This document shows, one piece after another, positions 1 to 10,945 of a stretch of 40,896 nucleotides of DNA (the first letter of the stretch is position 1; each line of letters starts with the position of its first letter). The DNA is from Ophiothrix spiculata (Eukaryota > Echinodermata > Ophiuroidea > Amphilepidida > Ophiotrichidae): assembly GCA_000969725.1 (NCBI GenBank), contig JXSR01S016208.1; one strand, 5' to 3'. The notes beneath the pieces were generated by a model, which worked only from the letters and a program-made list of their open reading frames with translations, was not told the DNA's origin and searched no databases. The translations under genes and the position numbers were made by a program.

Positions 1-613
1 AGCATTGGGCTACATCGTATACTGCCAATCAACTTTTTCGATGCAGTTCCAATATGTTCTTCAATCTAATAAAATAATTTTTTGCTAAGAGTTCTGATAA
101 GCAAGCTGAACTAACGTAAATACGAAAGTGTCCGAAAACTGGCAGTGTCCGAAAACTGGCATCATTACCCTACTAAAGTTAATACCGATAAGTGCAGGGG
201 GTGCTGTTGGTATTATCTAGTGGCCTATTACATACAAGTATACATGCCGTATGTAACTATGCCAATAGTATAGTGGGCCATGTGCATTTTGTTGTAAGAT
301 TGTATTTGCCTACTAATATGTGCTTTCGAATTCCTTTTGAATAGTGATATCGTCAGATACATGCATAAATCAGGATCATTCAATAACAAATGTCACAAAC
401 GTCACCAGACTTTTAAGGGCATAATCATGTTACATGATTATGCCCTTGAATTGAAATGTGTGTAAGTGTTCTTCAAGGGTTGCTACAAATATCAAAAAAA
501 CACCTACAAATACAAAGGCAAGAAAAAGTGGAATGAGCCATTAGTAATTGATGAATAACTGATAAAAATAACACTTTTAGCAGTATGTTATATAAAGAAT
601 AGCAAATACTAGG
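1..613. other. AT-rich non-coding stretch
   Basis: No gene is recognisable. A perfect 17-bp tandem duplication (AGTGTCCGAAAACTGGC) lies at 127-160, and a separate perfect hairpin lies at 415-447. The remainder is unique-looking AT-rich sequence. Confidence 0.6.
415..447. repeat. Perfect 33-bp hairpin palindrome
   Basis: Two 16-nt arms (AAGGGCATAATCATGT and its exact reverse complement) are separated by one base at 431. The pairing ends at 414/448. It could form a cruciform or mark the centre of an old hairpin MITE, but no flanking homology extends it. Confidence 0.85.
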
Positions 614-1040
614 TGAATCAAAAAAAATTGTGCACAAACTTAAACTGATTTTGACCTTGATAAAAACAACAAATCATAAATTTCTTGGTAAAGCAGTAAA
701 GCAAATTTAATAAGCTTTCAAATGCAGAAAAAATTATAGAAATCGGATGAAAAATAAAAAAGATATGACCAATTTTGTAAGTACTTCTTAGCTTTTATAT
801 AATGCCATAACCCGTAATTGTGATATATAATATCTTTCTTAACTGTGTAAATTCCATTGGAATGGGAAAAAAAGAGACATACTTACAAAATTGGCCATAT
901 CTTTTTTATTTTTCATCCGATTTCCATCATTTTTTCTGCATTTGAAAGCTTTCTTTACGGCAATAACAAGAAATTTATGATTTGGTGCTTTTAAGGTCAA
1001 GATCAGTTTAAATCCGTGCACGATTTTTTTTGATACACGT
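614..1040. mobile_element. Foldback (long hairpin) element
   Basis: The left arm (about 614-790) is matched in reverse complement by the right arm (about 880-1038). Shared blocks include the outer GTGCAC plus T/A-run end, the CAGTTTAA/TTAAACTG block, the GCATTTGAAAGC block and the ATCCGATTT...AAATCGGAT block. The centre, about 90 bp, is unpaired. The arms carry many substitutions, so the element is old. No coding capacity or clear target-site duplication is visible. Foldback or MITE class is inferred from structure alone. A minus-strand open frame across the right arm is an accident of the A/T-rich arm. Confidence 0.75.
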
Positions 1041-1599
1041 GGTACAACATCAAAATCTAAGTGATTGCTTCGTCATTCTGATTCATGGCTATTCATCTTA
1101 TAGCTGTCTTTTTAGTCTGCCAGTGATGCAGTATCAGCCTTGATAGAAGCTTATACTTGACCTATGCATAATTTGCTTCCAAGAGAAAAGAATCTTCTAC
1201 ACTTTTGATGGATATTTAAACTGATAAATATTAATTGCTTCTGAGATAAGTTAAGCAATTGATTACAAATGTGATTATAACGTGGGATATGGTGTTTGCT
1301 TGTTTGTTTAGAAAAAAACATGTTTTTAATCCATATGTTTTTAGTGGCAAATATTTAAGAGAAAGTATTTACATTGACCACTGAGAGAATCCTTTTTAAG
1401 GTATAATATTTACATCAAGAGATATATTGTTATAGGGATATTATTTACAGTGATATAAATTACAGATTTACAAAACATTATTTTTATACATAATAATTAC
1501 AAAACACATTAAGCAGAAACTTTATTGACTACAGTTCGAAGGCTTCTTTCTCGAGACTGAATCACAGTGTAATAACATAGGTTTAAGAATCCGATGAGT
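1041..1599. other. AT-rich non-coding stretch
   Basis: Nothing is recognisable except that the last part could belong to the 3' body of the neighbouring minus-strand SINE. Confidence 0.5.
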
Positions 1600-1794
1600 T
1601 GTATACAATAGAATGTTTGTATCAGTATGTAAGTACATTGTTAAGCTCTTACCCACTGACTCCCACCAAGTCAGGCAAAGACATCGAGGCAAAGATTCTG
1701 AGATTCCATTTCGACAGGGCAACCCTCCCTGGGAATCAAACCTGGTAGTAATGTGCACATTGCGAGATCGTTTACCACTACACTACGGCGCCCC
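1600..1794 (-). mobile_element. tRNA-derived SINE
   Basis: On the minus strand a tRNA-like head runs from 1794 to about 1722. It begins GGGCGCC and has an RNA polymerase III A box (TAGTGTAGTGG, at 1785-1775) and a B box (GGTTTGATTCC, at 1742-1732). The head ends in a partly complementary GTTGCCC acceptor-like strand. The B box carries T where functional tRNAs normally have C, and the acceptor pairing has mismatches, so this is a SINE head and not a tRNA gene. The body continues to lower coordinates; its end is uncertain and I placed it near 1600, although it may reach about 1500. No second copy occurs in the window. Transcription by polymerase III is known for such heads; present activity is not shown. 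Confidence 0.82.
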
Positions 1795-2356
1795 TAAATG
1801 GCAGAACTGTTTGGTTCTGTCAAATCATAAAAAGAACCTTATTCAGAAATTAGGCTGCAGCACATTATTGAAATTAAATATTTAGGTACGTAGTCCGATA
1901 TCATATGAAAGATCACCAAAGGTGTCATTTTTTCAAATTTCTGTTGAATTGGTCCAAACATTTTATGATCATTCTATCATTCACAGTTGCCCATATGTGT
2001 TAATGATATTGTGGTTGTCATAACCAATCTGACCATTACATAACTTTTATGTCCAGTTACTTACAAAAAAATGGTATGTTTGAATCATACATAGCTTAAC
2101 TAGACATTGAATTTAAATATTGATAATGAAATTGTGCAATTGTCTCATTCCTGTTTAGAATATAAGTCTAATACAGTAAAACACAAAAAGAATTGAGTTA
2201 GGAAATATAAAAGCATTTGTAGAATTAACAAGTTTGCCTATTATAGATGTTTGCTGTATATATTTATAAAGCTTTATATGAGGGATGATCAATGAGTTTG
2301 TGGCCATGGTTAGAAGGAGAAAAGAGATGTATTTAATTGGCATTTGTGTCCATAAG
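1795..2356. other. Non-coding stretch
   Basis: No gene or structured repeat was recognised. A short phrase near 1905 (CATATGAAAGATCACCA) recurs at about 11222 and 11569 and probably marks a degraded dispersed repeat. Confidence 0.5.
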
Positions 2357-2428
2357 TATACATCAGATATGCTACAATGAACAACAAGTGGGAGCCATTA
2401 ACTGCATCCTTTTGCCGCGGCAGGACAC
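2357..2428. mobile_element. Single arm of a hairpin MITE
   Basis: This segment matches, with substitutions, the right arm of the complete hairpin element at 16465-16623. Shared words include CATCAGATATGCTACAATGA, AACAA/GCAACAAGT-type spacing and TTTTGCCGCGGC. The opposing arm is missing, so it is a half element left by deletion. Its closeness to the 16.5-kb copy shows at least two family members in this window. Confidence 0.75.
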
Positions 2429-2559
2429 AATTTGTGTTTTTAGTTGAACTTGAGTTGATTGATATGTTGAAAGTTTTAAGTAAGTATTTGCTCTTTTTAT
2501 GATACAAAAAATAATAACTTGCAAGTAAGAGGTTTCTAAAGATAAGAATTAAGTATTAA

Positions 2560-2641
2560 AGCTTTTAAAAATCAGGAGGAAACAATCATCATTAAGCATT
2601 ACAGCTTTTAAAATTAGGAGGAAACAACCATCATTAACCAT
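2560..2641. repeat. 43-bp unit in two tandem copies
   Basis: AGCTTTTAAAA followed by AGGAGGAAACAA and CATCATTAA occurs at 2560 and again at 2603 with a few substitutions. It is a simple local duplication. Confidence 0.85.
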
Positions 2642-2756
2642 CATGAGTTCAAGAGCTTCAACATCCACCTCCTAAGAGCAGACATTTTTTGACACTTCCC
2701 ATATTTTCACCCCGGGATATTCATTTAAAAAGTGTAAATACATATTCAATGTAATA

Positions 2757-3296
2757 CAATCCTGATCAAAAGTGTTTGCCCATAATTACAAACATTTAGA
2801 AACCTCATTTTTTATAATAAACAACCTAAAATCAGCATCAAAGATTCATACTAGTATAATAGGTAACTTATCTATTCAATATGAATAAATCTAATAAATC
2901 GATTTGTCTTAATATTTAATATTCTATTACCATAGAAATGGCTGATTTCATGGGCCATATACAAGTACAGCACAAGTACATAATCTCATTAATATGTAAC
3001 TTATCAATTTTTCATAACCTCATTATTACCTTGTAACCGGATAGAATATTTTTAGCTTTTGTAAGTTTCAAAACAAATGCGCAGAAATGTATACAAACTC
3101 ATTTTTTATGTGCAGGCGAAAGCAGTAATGTGCATTACACACCATATTTTTCAAATGCAATGAATGCAATTCCGGATTAGTTAGTTTGATAAATATACAA
3201 TGTAGACTCTGTCAAAAAATGATGAAAATCGGATAAATGCCTTATGAGATATGGTTGAATAAAGTGTTTGTGCGGAAATACTTTTGAGCGGGAGTG
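2757..3296. mobile_element. TA-flanked TIR element, copy 1
   Basis: This 540-bp element has imperfect TIRs of about 29 bp: left CAATCCTGATCAAAAGTGTT, right complement CACTCCCGCTCAAAAGTATT. It is flanked by TA at 2755-2756 and 3297-3298. A second copy at 14642-15149 lies in the same orientation and shares almost the whole interior. TA target duplications are typical of the Tc1/mariner superfamily, and the absence of an ORF makes it a non-autonomous MITE. The open frames seen near its right end in both copies are conserved only because the DNA is homologous; they are not evidence of a gene. Confidence 0.85.
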
Positions 3297-3298
3297 TA

Positions 3299-3808
3299 CA
3301 TTTGTGTTGCTTCTCTCCTTCTACCTTAGGCCGTGAACTTATTGAACATCCCTGGTATCGCAATATCAATAAAAATAAAACTATGCATAAAGAAGCAAAC
3401 TCAAGTACTCTGTCATATACTTCAACATTTCAAATGGCAATTCAATAAAACAGAGGCTTTTGCAAATTGAATACATTATCCTTTAGAGGAGGCAGAAAAA
3501 AACTGCACATCAGCGTGATGTTTTGAATGCCAGTCGACAATCTTATATTAAATGCCACCGTATGAAATGTAGAGTCAACGCACGCAAGAAAGCTGTTTTC
3601 ATACTGTTATATTCTGGTGGAATATCAATGGATTGTTTTGCTCTATTACAAACTATATAGAAACAAATGCGATGTTGTCTGGGGAAACAAGTTATTTTGA
3701 TAAATGTCTTCATTGTATTACATGATGCGATCGGATGCGATGAAGACCTGTAAAAAAAGTAACATGTTAGTTTCACTGTGTAGGTTTTCCTGTTGTTTTT
3801 GTGATCTG
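3299..3808. other. Non-coding stretch
   Basis: No repeat structure or gene was recognised between the TA-flanked element and the 8-bp-TSD element. Confidence 0.5.
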
Positions 3809-3817
3809 GCTGAAAAC

Positions 3818-4204
3818 CCTGGGGGGGGGGTACTTAGTACAAAAGTGATCACATGGATGTGCCGCAAACTTGGGTAGCAAAATCAGGCTGTCTGGTATAC
3901 CAATGGGTCCTTTTTCTTTGCAAAATGTGATATTTTGATGGATCTGTTTTTCAAATTTTTCTAAAATTTTTGCTAAAATGGCGCAAATTTCGGATTTTTC
4001 CCCTAAATTTCAAACAAAAATCAAGACATTTGCGCCAAATTAGAGTAAATTTTTGGAGAAAATTTCAATTTTTGCATAACTTTCAACTTGAAAATTTGGT
4101 ATATGGATGGGTCCCTTTTTCTTGAAAATGGGTGGTACTTCAAATTTTCATGGGTGGTACTTCAAATTTCCCAGCGGCACACCCCTACCAAAACCAAACC
4201 CAGG
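3818..4204. mobile_element. TIR element with 8-bp target duplication
   Basis: The element runs from CCTGGG (followed by a G run) to CCCAGG and is flanked on both sides by CTGAAAAC (3810-3817 and 4205-4212). A diverged second copy lies at 19038-19400 in the same orientation; it shares the TGCCGCAAA word, the GGTATATGGATGGGTCCCTT block and the TCAAAACC/CCAAAACC right end. An internal 22-bp tandem duplication (TGGGTGGTACTTCAAATTT plus three bases) sits at 4129-4172 and is absent from the other copy. An 8-bp duplication suits hAT or P-type elements, but the termini are not classic hAT ends, so the superfamily is left open. Confidence 0.78.
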
Positions 4205-4212
4205 CTGAAAAC

Positions 4213-5049
4213 ATGTTCATAGTGTTTGATGTGTCTACACAATGGATGTCCGGTGTGGTTGAGATTTCTAAATAAGATAAGTAGCAGGCGGGGTAGTAGG
4301 TTTTTTTAGGTTTCACAGCAATAAGTGACCACTAGCTAAGAGACGTTCTGATAAAGTGCAGTTGATATCTTTATTCACAAAACTTAAATATAAAGTAAAT
4401 AACAGTTAATTGGACGGTAGGTAACATTGAAATAGGTAGTTCTTATTTAAAAAACTAAAGATTTTTGTTTTGTTTTGTTAACACAGTATATAACCAAATT
4501 ATATGTGAAAGTGTTTCAATTATTTTGTAAATTATGCGGTAAAAGCAGTGGAGGATACAGCAAATTGTTTTAAAAATACTATTGCTTATTTATATATAAC
4601 TTTAATAAAACGATAACCATAAATTGATATTTGTTTCAATAAGATTTCATTTCCACCAGGTATTTCTAAAGGTGAACAGCATAAAGTGACAATAGATATA
4701 CAGATTGAACAAAAAGCAGTAGTATATGCCCTTTTGCAAATTCAGAATCGGGTGTGACTGCGTATGCGCATGGAATTTTCCCACATTATTTTGGGAGATA
4801 GACAAAGTGTGACTATAACACATTTCATTGGAGTTAACTTTGCCCTTTTCAAAATACTTATAATTTTTTGCATTGTAAATCACATTGAGTATCTATATAA
4901 TTATTTATTTACAAACATTCTAAACTTAAGTTAGCTACATTTTTGTGAAAATGGCAAAGTTCAATCCATCGAATGTGTTATAGTCGTGCTTTGTTTATCG
5001 CCAATCGATCATAGCGCATTTGTATTGTAGCCCTACATCCTATTTCTTT
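4213..5049. other. Non-coding stretch
   Basis: AT-rich sequence with no recognisable gene or repeat. The left end of the next element is not defined and may lie inside this stretch. Confidence 0.5.
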
Positions 5050-5271
5050 CAAAATTGGATTTTTTAGTTAGAAAGGGTCCTTGACTGGTGTATGTTACAA
5101 CCCCCAAAACATTCTTTCAAATGTGCTTGCATTTTTGAGAAAAATGGAAAAAATGTATAATTTTCTGATTACTGTCAGGATCTCAACAATAATTACAATT
5201 GTTGTACTCTTCTTCTTATTTAGCTAGAAAAGTGGTGGGTTGTTGTCACGTCAGAATCATGAATTCCACCT
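5050..5271. mobile_element. TTAA-type element, partial copy
   Basis: This stretch is homologous to the two ends of the element at 33811-34973: the ACATTCTTTCA...TGTGCTTGCATTTTTGA block, the central GTC...GAC palindrome zone and the right terminus ATCATGAATT.CACCT followed by TTAA at 5272-5275. The left terminus is not recognisable. It lacks the GGTCA-rich block of the other copy, showing that block is probably a separate insertion. Confidence 0.68.
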
Positions 5272-5275
5272 TTAA

Positions 5276-6086
5276 TGACCATTCTTTGTTATGTCAAGAA
5301 ACCTGCAAAATAGACTTCCTTACTTCTTTATTCACTTTCTATTTTTGTCAAGCTTTAATAGTTTCAAAAAAGCTAGAGTCTTGAGCATAATGCTGTGCCA
5401 CACCCATGTCTTTGCTAGTTACTTAATATTCAACGCTTGGTTAGTTATTGGAGTCAGATATACGAATGGCGTGGTTTTCAGTATAAGGTGATTGAAAGTA
5501 AAATGTGTGAGTTTCAAAAAAGAGGCCTTACTATCATTTATTACTCTATTCAACAAACAAAGGAAATAAATGAGCTAAGAGTAAAATTCAATTGATAGTA
5601 GAATTGATAGGGTAAATACAGATAAAACTGCATATATGTCCAAGCCAGTTAAAGTAAATCTCTATAATATTGTATATAGAATTGCTTTAAAAATTGTATC
5701 TCGTTGATGTGGAGACCAGGCAATGATCATCAGGTGTGGTAACAGTATTGGTTGTCGCCTATGTGATGCAGAATGTATAATAAGGAAAATTGACCTAGAT
5801 TCTAAATGAAAGAAGAACTATTTTATGAGATTGCAAATGTCACTAGGTTTTTGTTAATAATATCAGGGTAAAATAAAGGAAAATAGATATGCAGATGCAC
5901 TGCCAAAATGGTTGCCACTTTGGCTTTACAAAGAGCCCTCTCGAAATTTTCAAGCAATCTGTTTTACCTGGTGGTCATCAAAGTGGTTTTAAAAGTATAG
6001 AAAATCGCATTGAAAATCAGTAGTAAATGGTTGCTCAAGCACGCATGATTTACAGAAAAGTTACAAATTTTTGTCTATTTAGATTT
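5276..6086. other. Non-coding stretch
   Basis: Nothing recognisable; this is the left flank of the Penelope-like fragment. Open frames at 5199-5491 overlap repeat sequence and have no recognisable domain. Confidence 0.5.
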
Positions 6087-6391
6087 ATCAATATTGGTTT
6101 AAAACTGGTCAACAACACTTACTTTTTATAACGTATATTTCAGTGATACCCATCACCGTCCTCAGCGTTCTAATTCTGAGTTCCAACTGATCCTCCTCTG
6201 AATCTCGCTGTAGATGGCGTCCTATATGACCGTATTTCCAGAAGAGAATCATAATTTGATGAAAGTTCGCGCCCACCGTCTCTATTTAAGGTGGGGCTGG
6301 TCTCTTTCTTGATGTAAATAGCCTCTCTTATTTTTCGAGGTAGAAATTTGTCCTCCGGCCTGCATAGCACAGAAACGTTCCCAAGATCTGG
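6087..6391 (-). mobile_element. Inverted 3'-end copy of Penelope-like element
   Basis: This 305-bp arm is the reverse complement of 7052-7353 with scattered mismatches and indels. On the minus strand it encodes the same C-terminal tail as the plus-strand copy (start of alignment LCR.EDKFLP.KIREAIYI) plus the 3' non-coding end. The join to the plus-strand copy is abrupt at 6391/6392, where the arm meets mid-RT coding sequence. Penelope-like elements are known to carry terminal repeats and partial inverted copies at the 5' end; this arrangement fits that habit. A small frame difference (LCRPED against LCRED) shows the arms have evolved separately. Confidence 0.85.
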
Positions 6392-7270
6392 GAAATCATT
6401 ATTAAATTCACTAATGATCCAGAGAAAGATGGGACTTTGCCTTTCCTGGACACACTAGTAACCAGACTCACTGACGGTAGTCTCAAGGTCAGTGTTTACA
6501 GAAAACCTACACACACTGACCAATACCTGGCTTTTGATTCGCACCATCCACTAGAACACAAGCTCAGCGTTATTAGGACTCTATTTCATAGAGCGGACAC
6601 CGTTGTGACCAATTCGGCCGACAAAGAACATGAAATCAATCATGTGAAATCCGCCTTAAAACGTTGCGGATATACAGACTGGAGTTTTAAAAGAGCCTGT
6701 GCTACAAAGGAACATAAAACATCTCAGTCAAATGCCTCTCAACCTTCAGACAATTCAACTAATAAGACCTTTGTTGTAGCTCCTTACGTTGAAGGGGTTT
6801 CTGAACGTCTTCAAAGAGTGTTTAAATCTTACGGTGTTTCAGCTCTGCGTAAATTGCTCGTGGCACCTAAGGACAAGACAAAAGTTGAAGAACAGTCTGG
6901 AGTTGTGTATAAAATTCCGTGGAGCAGTTGTAATAAAGTTTATGTTTGAGAAACTAAACGAGTGTTAGGTGAGCAGCTCAAATAACACACCGTTAAAACC
7001 GCTTAAAATCTCTCTGCCATAGCCGAACATTGTCAAAAAACCGGACATGAACCAGATCTTGGGAACGTTTCTGTGCTATGCAGGGAGGACAAATTTCTAC
7101 CTCAAAAAATAAGAGAGGCTATTTACATCAAGAAAGAGACCAGCCCCACCTTAAATAGAGACGGGGGGCGCGAAATTTCATCAATTTATGATTCTCTTCT
7201 GGAAATACCGTCATCTAGGACGCCATCTACGGCGAGATTCAGAGGAGGATCAGTTGGAACTCAGAATTAG
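6392..7270 (+). pseudogene. Penelope-like RT/GIY-YIG endonuclease, broken
   Basis: One frame can be followed from 6392 to 7270. It starts inside the end of the reverse transcriptase palm or thumb region (LPFLDTLVTRLTDGSL, then VYRKPTHTDQYL and HPLEHK, RA), motifs I associate with Penelope-like elements. A linker follows, then the start of a GIY-YIG-type endonuclease: VYKIPWSSCNKVYV, where a second cysteine of the usual paired set appears as tryptophan. The glycine position of the Y-x-G-E-T motif is a TGA stop (6947-6949). Two more in-frame TAA stops follow at 6983 and 7004, then AEHCQKTGH and the tail. The catalytic RT motifs and the whole N-terminus are missing. In this family the RT copies RNA and the endonuclease nicks the target; this copy can do neither. 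The element is dead, 5' truncated at the inverted junction. Confidence 0.9.
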
Positions 7271-7353
7271 AACGCTGGGGACGGTGATGGGTATCACTGA
7301 AATATACGTCATAAAAAGTAAGTGTTGTTGACCAGTTTTAAACCAATATTGAT
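7052..7353 (+). repeat. Right inverted arm of Penelope-like element
   Basis: This is the plus-strand partner of the arm at 6087-6391. It covers the last part of the broken coding region (to the stop after 7270) and about 80 bp of 3' non-coding sequence. Homology ends at AACCAATATTGAT (7353), which marks the likely 3' end of the element. Confidence 0.85.
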
Positions 7354-7461
7354 GAATTCTACCAACACGTGTAAGAACATTCATTCGCGTATTTAGATTT
7401 AGCTTGTTTACTATGCTTTAACTGTAACTATAATATATTTGTTACAGTTCTAAATGGCTAT

Positions 7462-7602
7462 CACCATATCTTTTAAGTGTTAATGTTTAAAATTGGAGGT
7501 GTTTGTTGTGGCTGGGTACTTTTCTTAGGGAGCGCTAAGAAAAGTTCTGAGGCACAACACAAACACCGACAATTTTAAAGAATGACCAAATTAAAAGATG
7601 GT
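7462..7602. repeat. Imperfect hairpin element
   Basis: The arms 7462-7528 and 7535-7602 pair around the loop GGAGCG. Strong blocks are TACTTTTCTTAG / CTAAGAAAAGTT, GGTGTTTGT / ACAAACACC and TTTAAAATTG / CAATTTTAAA. Weaker complementarity may extend further out. This is probably a small foldback MITE; no target duplication was found. Confidence 0.75.
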
Positions 7603-7944
7603 GCAAAGTTATTACTGTCATTAATAACCATAATTTTTTTTCAAAATTATTACTAATTTTGACCATGTTTGGTAAAAATTGATTGCAAATCATAGTTTCA
7701 GTTAGATTGTTACTTTGCCATCTGCAAGAAATATCGATCAGTCCAGGTACCATCTGCGTTGAGTTTACTCAAATGCGACCTCTTCGATATCATCTGTTGT
7801 GCCTAATGTTGCGTTTAAAGTAAACGTGGTATTATTGCGAGTGCTGCGTACACGCAGATCATTGTTACCTGATAATGACCACACAGTTATCACTATGGTT
7901 ATTCATGAGGATTGTGGGATGCTAACTGTGAAAAATGTGAGTAT
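7603..7944. other. Non-coding stretch
   Basis: No gene or clear repeat was recognised apart from possible weak extension of the preceding hairpin. Confidence 0.45.
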
Positions 7945-8580
7945 GGGCCAAATCATAGTCGGCCTCCAAACAAAATTTTTCCTACAAAACATTTGGTTGT
8001 GAAGTCAAAATGACGAGTAAAGGCCAAATCATAGTCGGCCTCCAAACAAAATTTTTCCTACCAAACATTTGGCCGAGTATGAATTCGCCATAAGGGCGAA
8101 AACATACTCGGCCTCCAAACAAAATTTTCGCTACCAAACATTTGGTCGTGACGTCACCAAATATTTGCCATCGAATTTAAAGTATGAACGGGTAACAAAC
8201 ATTTGGTCCAATGTATATGGCAATTCAATAACATGTGCAATCTAGCGCAAAGTTTTATTTGGTCCCAACGTAGTGTTGAAGTTATTTTGTTTGGAGTCAC
8301 TCATCATCATTTTGACGTCATGACCAAATGTTTTGTAGGAAAAATTTTGTTTGCAGGCCGAGTATGATTTGGCCCTGACTCCAAACAAAATAACTTCAAC
8401 ACCGAGTTGAGACCAAATGAAACTTCGGGCTAGATTGTACATGTTATTGAATTGCCATATACATTGGACCAAATGTTTGTTACACGTTCATAGTTTAAAT
8501 TGGATGGAAAATATTTGGTGACGTCACGACCAAATGTTTGGTAGGAAAATTTTGTTTCGAGGCCGACTATGATTTGGCCC
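7945..8580. mobile_element. Composite TIR element cluster
   Basis: The outer ends are GGGCCAAATCATAGTCGGCC (left) and its complement (right, ending GGCCC at 8580). Inside, the terminal motif recurs: GGCCTCCAAACAAAATTTT occurs three times on the plus strand (about 7960, 8038, 8110) and its complement occurs near 8340 and 8545. Two arms contain ATTTGGTCGTGACGTCACC-type sequence. The layout looks like nested or serial insertions of one TIR family, the simple form of which is at 18327-18572. The TA either side of the outer ends suggests a TA duplication. There is no coding capacity. Confidence 0.8.
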
Positions 8581-10944
8581 TATCATCTACAACTAAGTAC
8601 ACTCAGGTGCAATGATGTATCCAGTAGAAAGGACAGGTCCAGGGCCTCCAATATTAAGGTCTGTTGTATTTAAGCCTGTTTTGAAGATTTTTGAGCCTCT
8701 TGTTGATCTTTATCAAATATGTCAGTCCTTGCCCTTTCAATGATGGAATCCTGGCTATGTCACTACTCTGGTTCGTTCTATATTTCATAAAAAGGATGAA
8801 AAACTGAACAGGGTTTTTGTTTGTAGCATTACCTTCTCCATCTGTCTGCTGTGTACTTTTTTTATTAACTTCTTTAATGGAGAGCGTATTATGTCCTTAT
8901 TGAATACAAAGAAATTAACAATACTCTCTCAATTTAAATGATTGGCTTTTAATCTAAATGGACCATAGAAATAATGACCATAATAGGCCAGCTGGTTATG
9001 TGTTTTTTAATCAAAATCATCATAACAGAATCATGCAATTGTTGGCTTAGTTCAATGCAGCGCTATGATCATAGCTTTTTAAAAATAGATCTGCTATTTA
9101 ATGTTTAAAAAATTTAACCCCCCCAAATACAAAAGAGCAAAATACCTTAATACTGCAGTTCCGGTTGCTAAGAACAGGGTTTCTACAAATGATTTATGTC
9201 AGGTTTGTAGATTTTTTTACACCCTGATACAAATACAATTTGTCAGATCTGTTTCTATCTGTAACCTAAAGATATATTTAGGTTTCTTTGGAATTTTGAA
9301 TTTTAAAAATCCCATATATTCCAGTGGAAAGTTATAGAGATTATGCCAATATGTATTTATTAGGTATGTTATTTTTTGCACTTTAAGTGTTTTTAGTCAA
9401 TTCATGTGATTGTTGAAACACCTCTTAGGCTTTCTTTTTGAAGTCTTTATGCATTTTGTGTTATCATTTTCTAGGTTAGGACCTTTTCTATCCATCCATT
9501 CTACACAAAATGAGTAGCATCGAATATAGACTGACATCACAGTGATGTCATAAAGTCAACATACTTTCGCAAAATTGGATAAAATAGAAAACCTACATAA
9601 AAATGTGCCAAAATAAAAAATGTGCCAAAATAAATTGTTTGTTATAAAATCCTAGAAGCATGATGTTTTAATCAGATTTTAGGTGAATAAGTAAGACATG
9701 TACAGTCTATATCTAAATATAGCTAGTTTGAAGCTTATATCCTGTCAAATATTATTGAAATTTGAAAAAAAGATACAATGAGGTTTTTTCAGACAATGCC
9801 CCCCCCCCCCCACTAACCCTCACACCTATAAGACTCAACTAAATTCACATTTTTTTCATCGGAACATGCGCAAAAGATGTAGAAATGAGAACATCTAATA
9901 ATCGTTGGCACATCAAAATAACTTCAATATCCAAGTTATATTTCAAGATATCTTTATATCTGCATTGGTTTTTAGCGCAATTCAAAAGATCCGGAACATT
10001 AATTTCAATTGAGATGTCATACAAACCAACGATGCATGCAATTTTGACGAAACTTATGGGCAATGTAGAAGACATGTTCACTATAATATAATACTAGCTC
10101 ATATCAAGAAATAAAAAAAAACCTTCACAATGCAAGTACTATTTAAAGCCAAAAAAATAGTTTCCCATGAAACACGAAACACCAAAAATCTATCTTAGGA
10201 GACATTTGTATCCTTTGAGTGACTGTTTACAATTGTTTACATTAGTTTGCAATTTGGCACCTTGTTCCAAATTTTCAATTTTGTTTGAAAAAGCAAGACT
10301 TCATATTTTAAAAATTCCAAAAAACTAGAAATTACTCTCCTGAATTGTTCAAGGGGTTATTAACAGAAGAGTAATTTACAGTTAAACCATTTTTAAAAGA
10401 AGTTTAAGGGGAACTAAATATTGAAAAGAATATGATGATATATTAACTTTGTACTTTCCAAACATGTGTGCTCTTCGTAGAAGCAATTTAGATTTAATAC
10501 AGTTGTATTTTGCCAAATCCATTAGAATAATGAAATTAATTCACAGAATCTATACTGGTTAAATGCAGATTATATTCTGTGATGTACACCTGCATTTATA
10601 TAAATCAATTTTGTAATGGCAGATGAATTCAAATAGTTGTTAGACACACATATTTGTTCACTTCAGAACAGGTATATTTTCTGTGCATAGGTAGATGAAA
10701 TTTGAGATCTTACATCTATATATGTGAATTATAACCACAAATTCCATTTTATGAAATATGAAAACTCTGCCAAGTCCTTTATATACATGTAATATAATTT
10801 AGATTCTTTAGAATGTGAGATTGGCTTGATTTGCTTTGAAGTTTCAGGATTATATTATTGATAATAGTGAAAGAAGATCACTTAGCCATTAAAGAAGACA
10901 TATCCTAGGCTTATTGGCTCCAAATGCAAGAAACAAGGGATTAT
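8581..10944. other. Long stretch with no recognisable gene
   Basis: AT-rich sequence with simple features only: a duplicated AAATGTGCCAAAATA (about 9599-9632) and a C run (about 9799-9810). Opposite-strand open frames at 9845-10091 overlap each other and have no recognisable domain. Confidence 0.5.
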
Positions 10945-10945
10945 A

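Noticed and set aside
839..1021. Minus-strand open frame of 60 codons
   Set aside because: It lies wholly in the right arm of a foldback element, is lysine/phenylalanine-rich because of A/T runs, and has no domain.
1722..1794. Functional tRNA gene on the minus strand
   Set aside because: A and B boxes are present, but the acceptor stem mismatches, the B box has GGTTTGA, and the sequence continues into a SINE-like body.
3181..3369. Minus-strand frame resembling the one at 15049-15246
   Set aside because: The two peptides share FFDRV and similar bits only because the TA-flanked TIR element occurs at both places; the remainder of each frame differs and runs out of the element.
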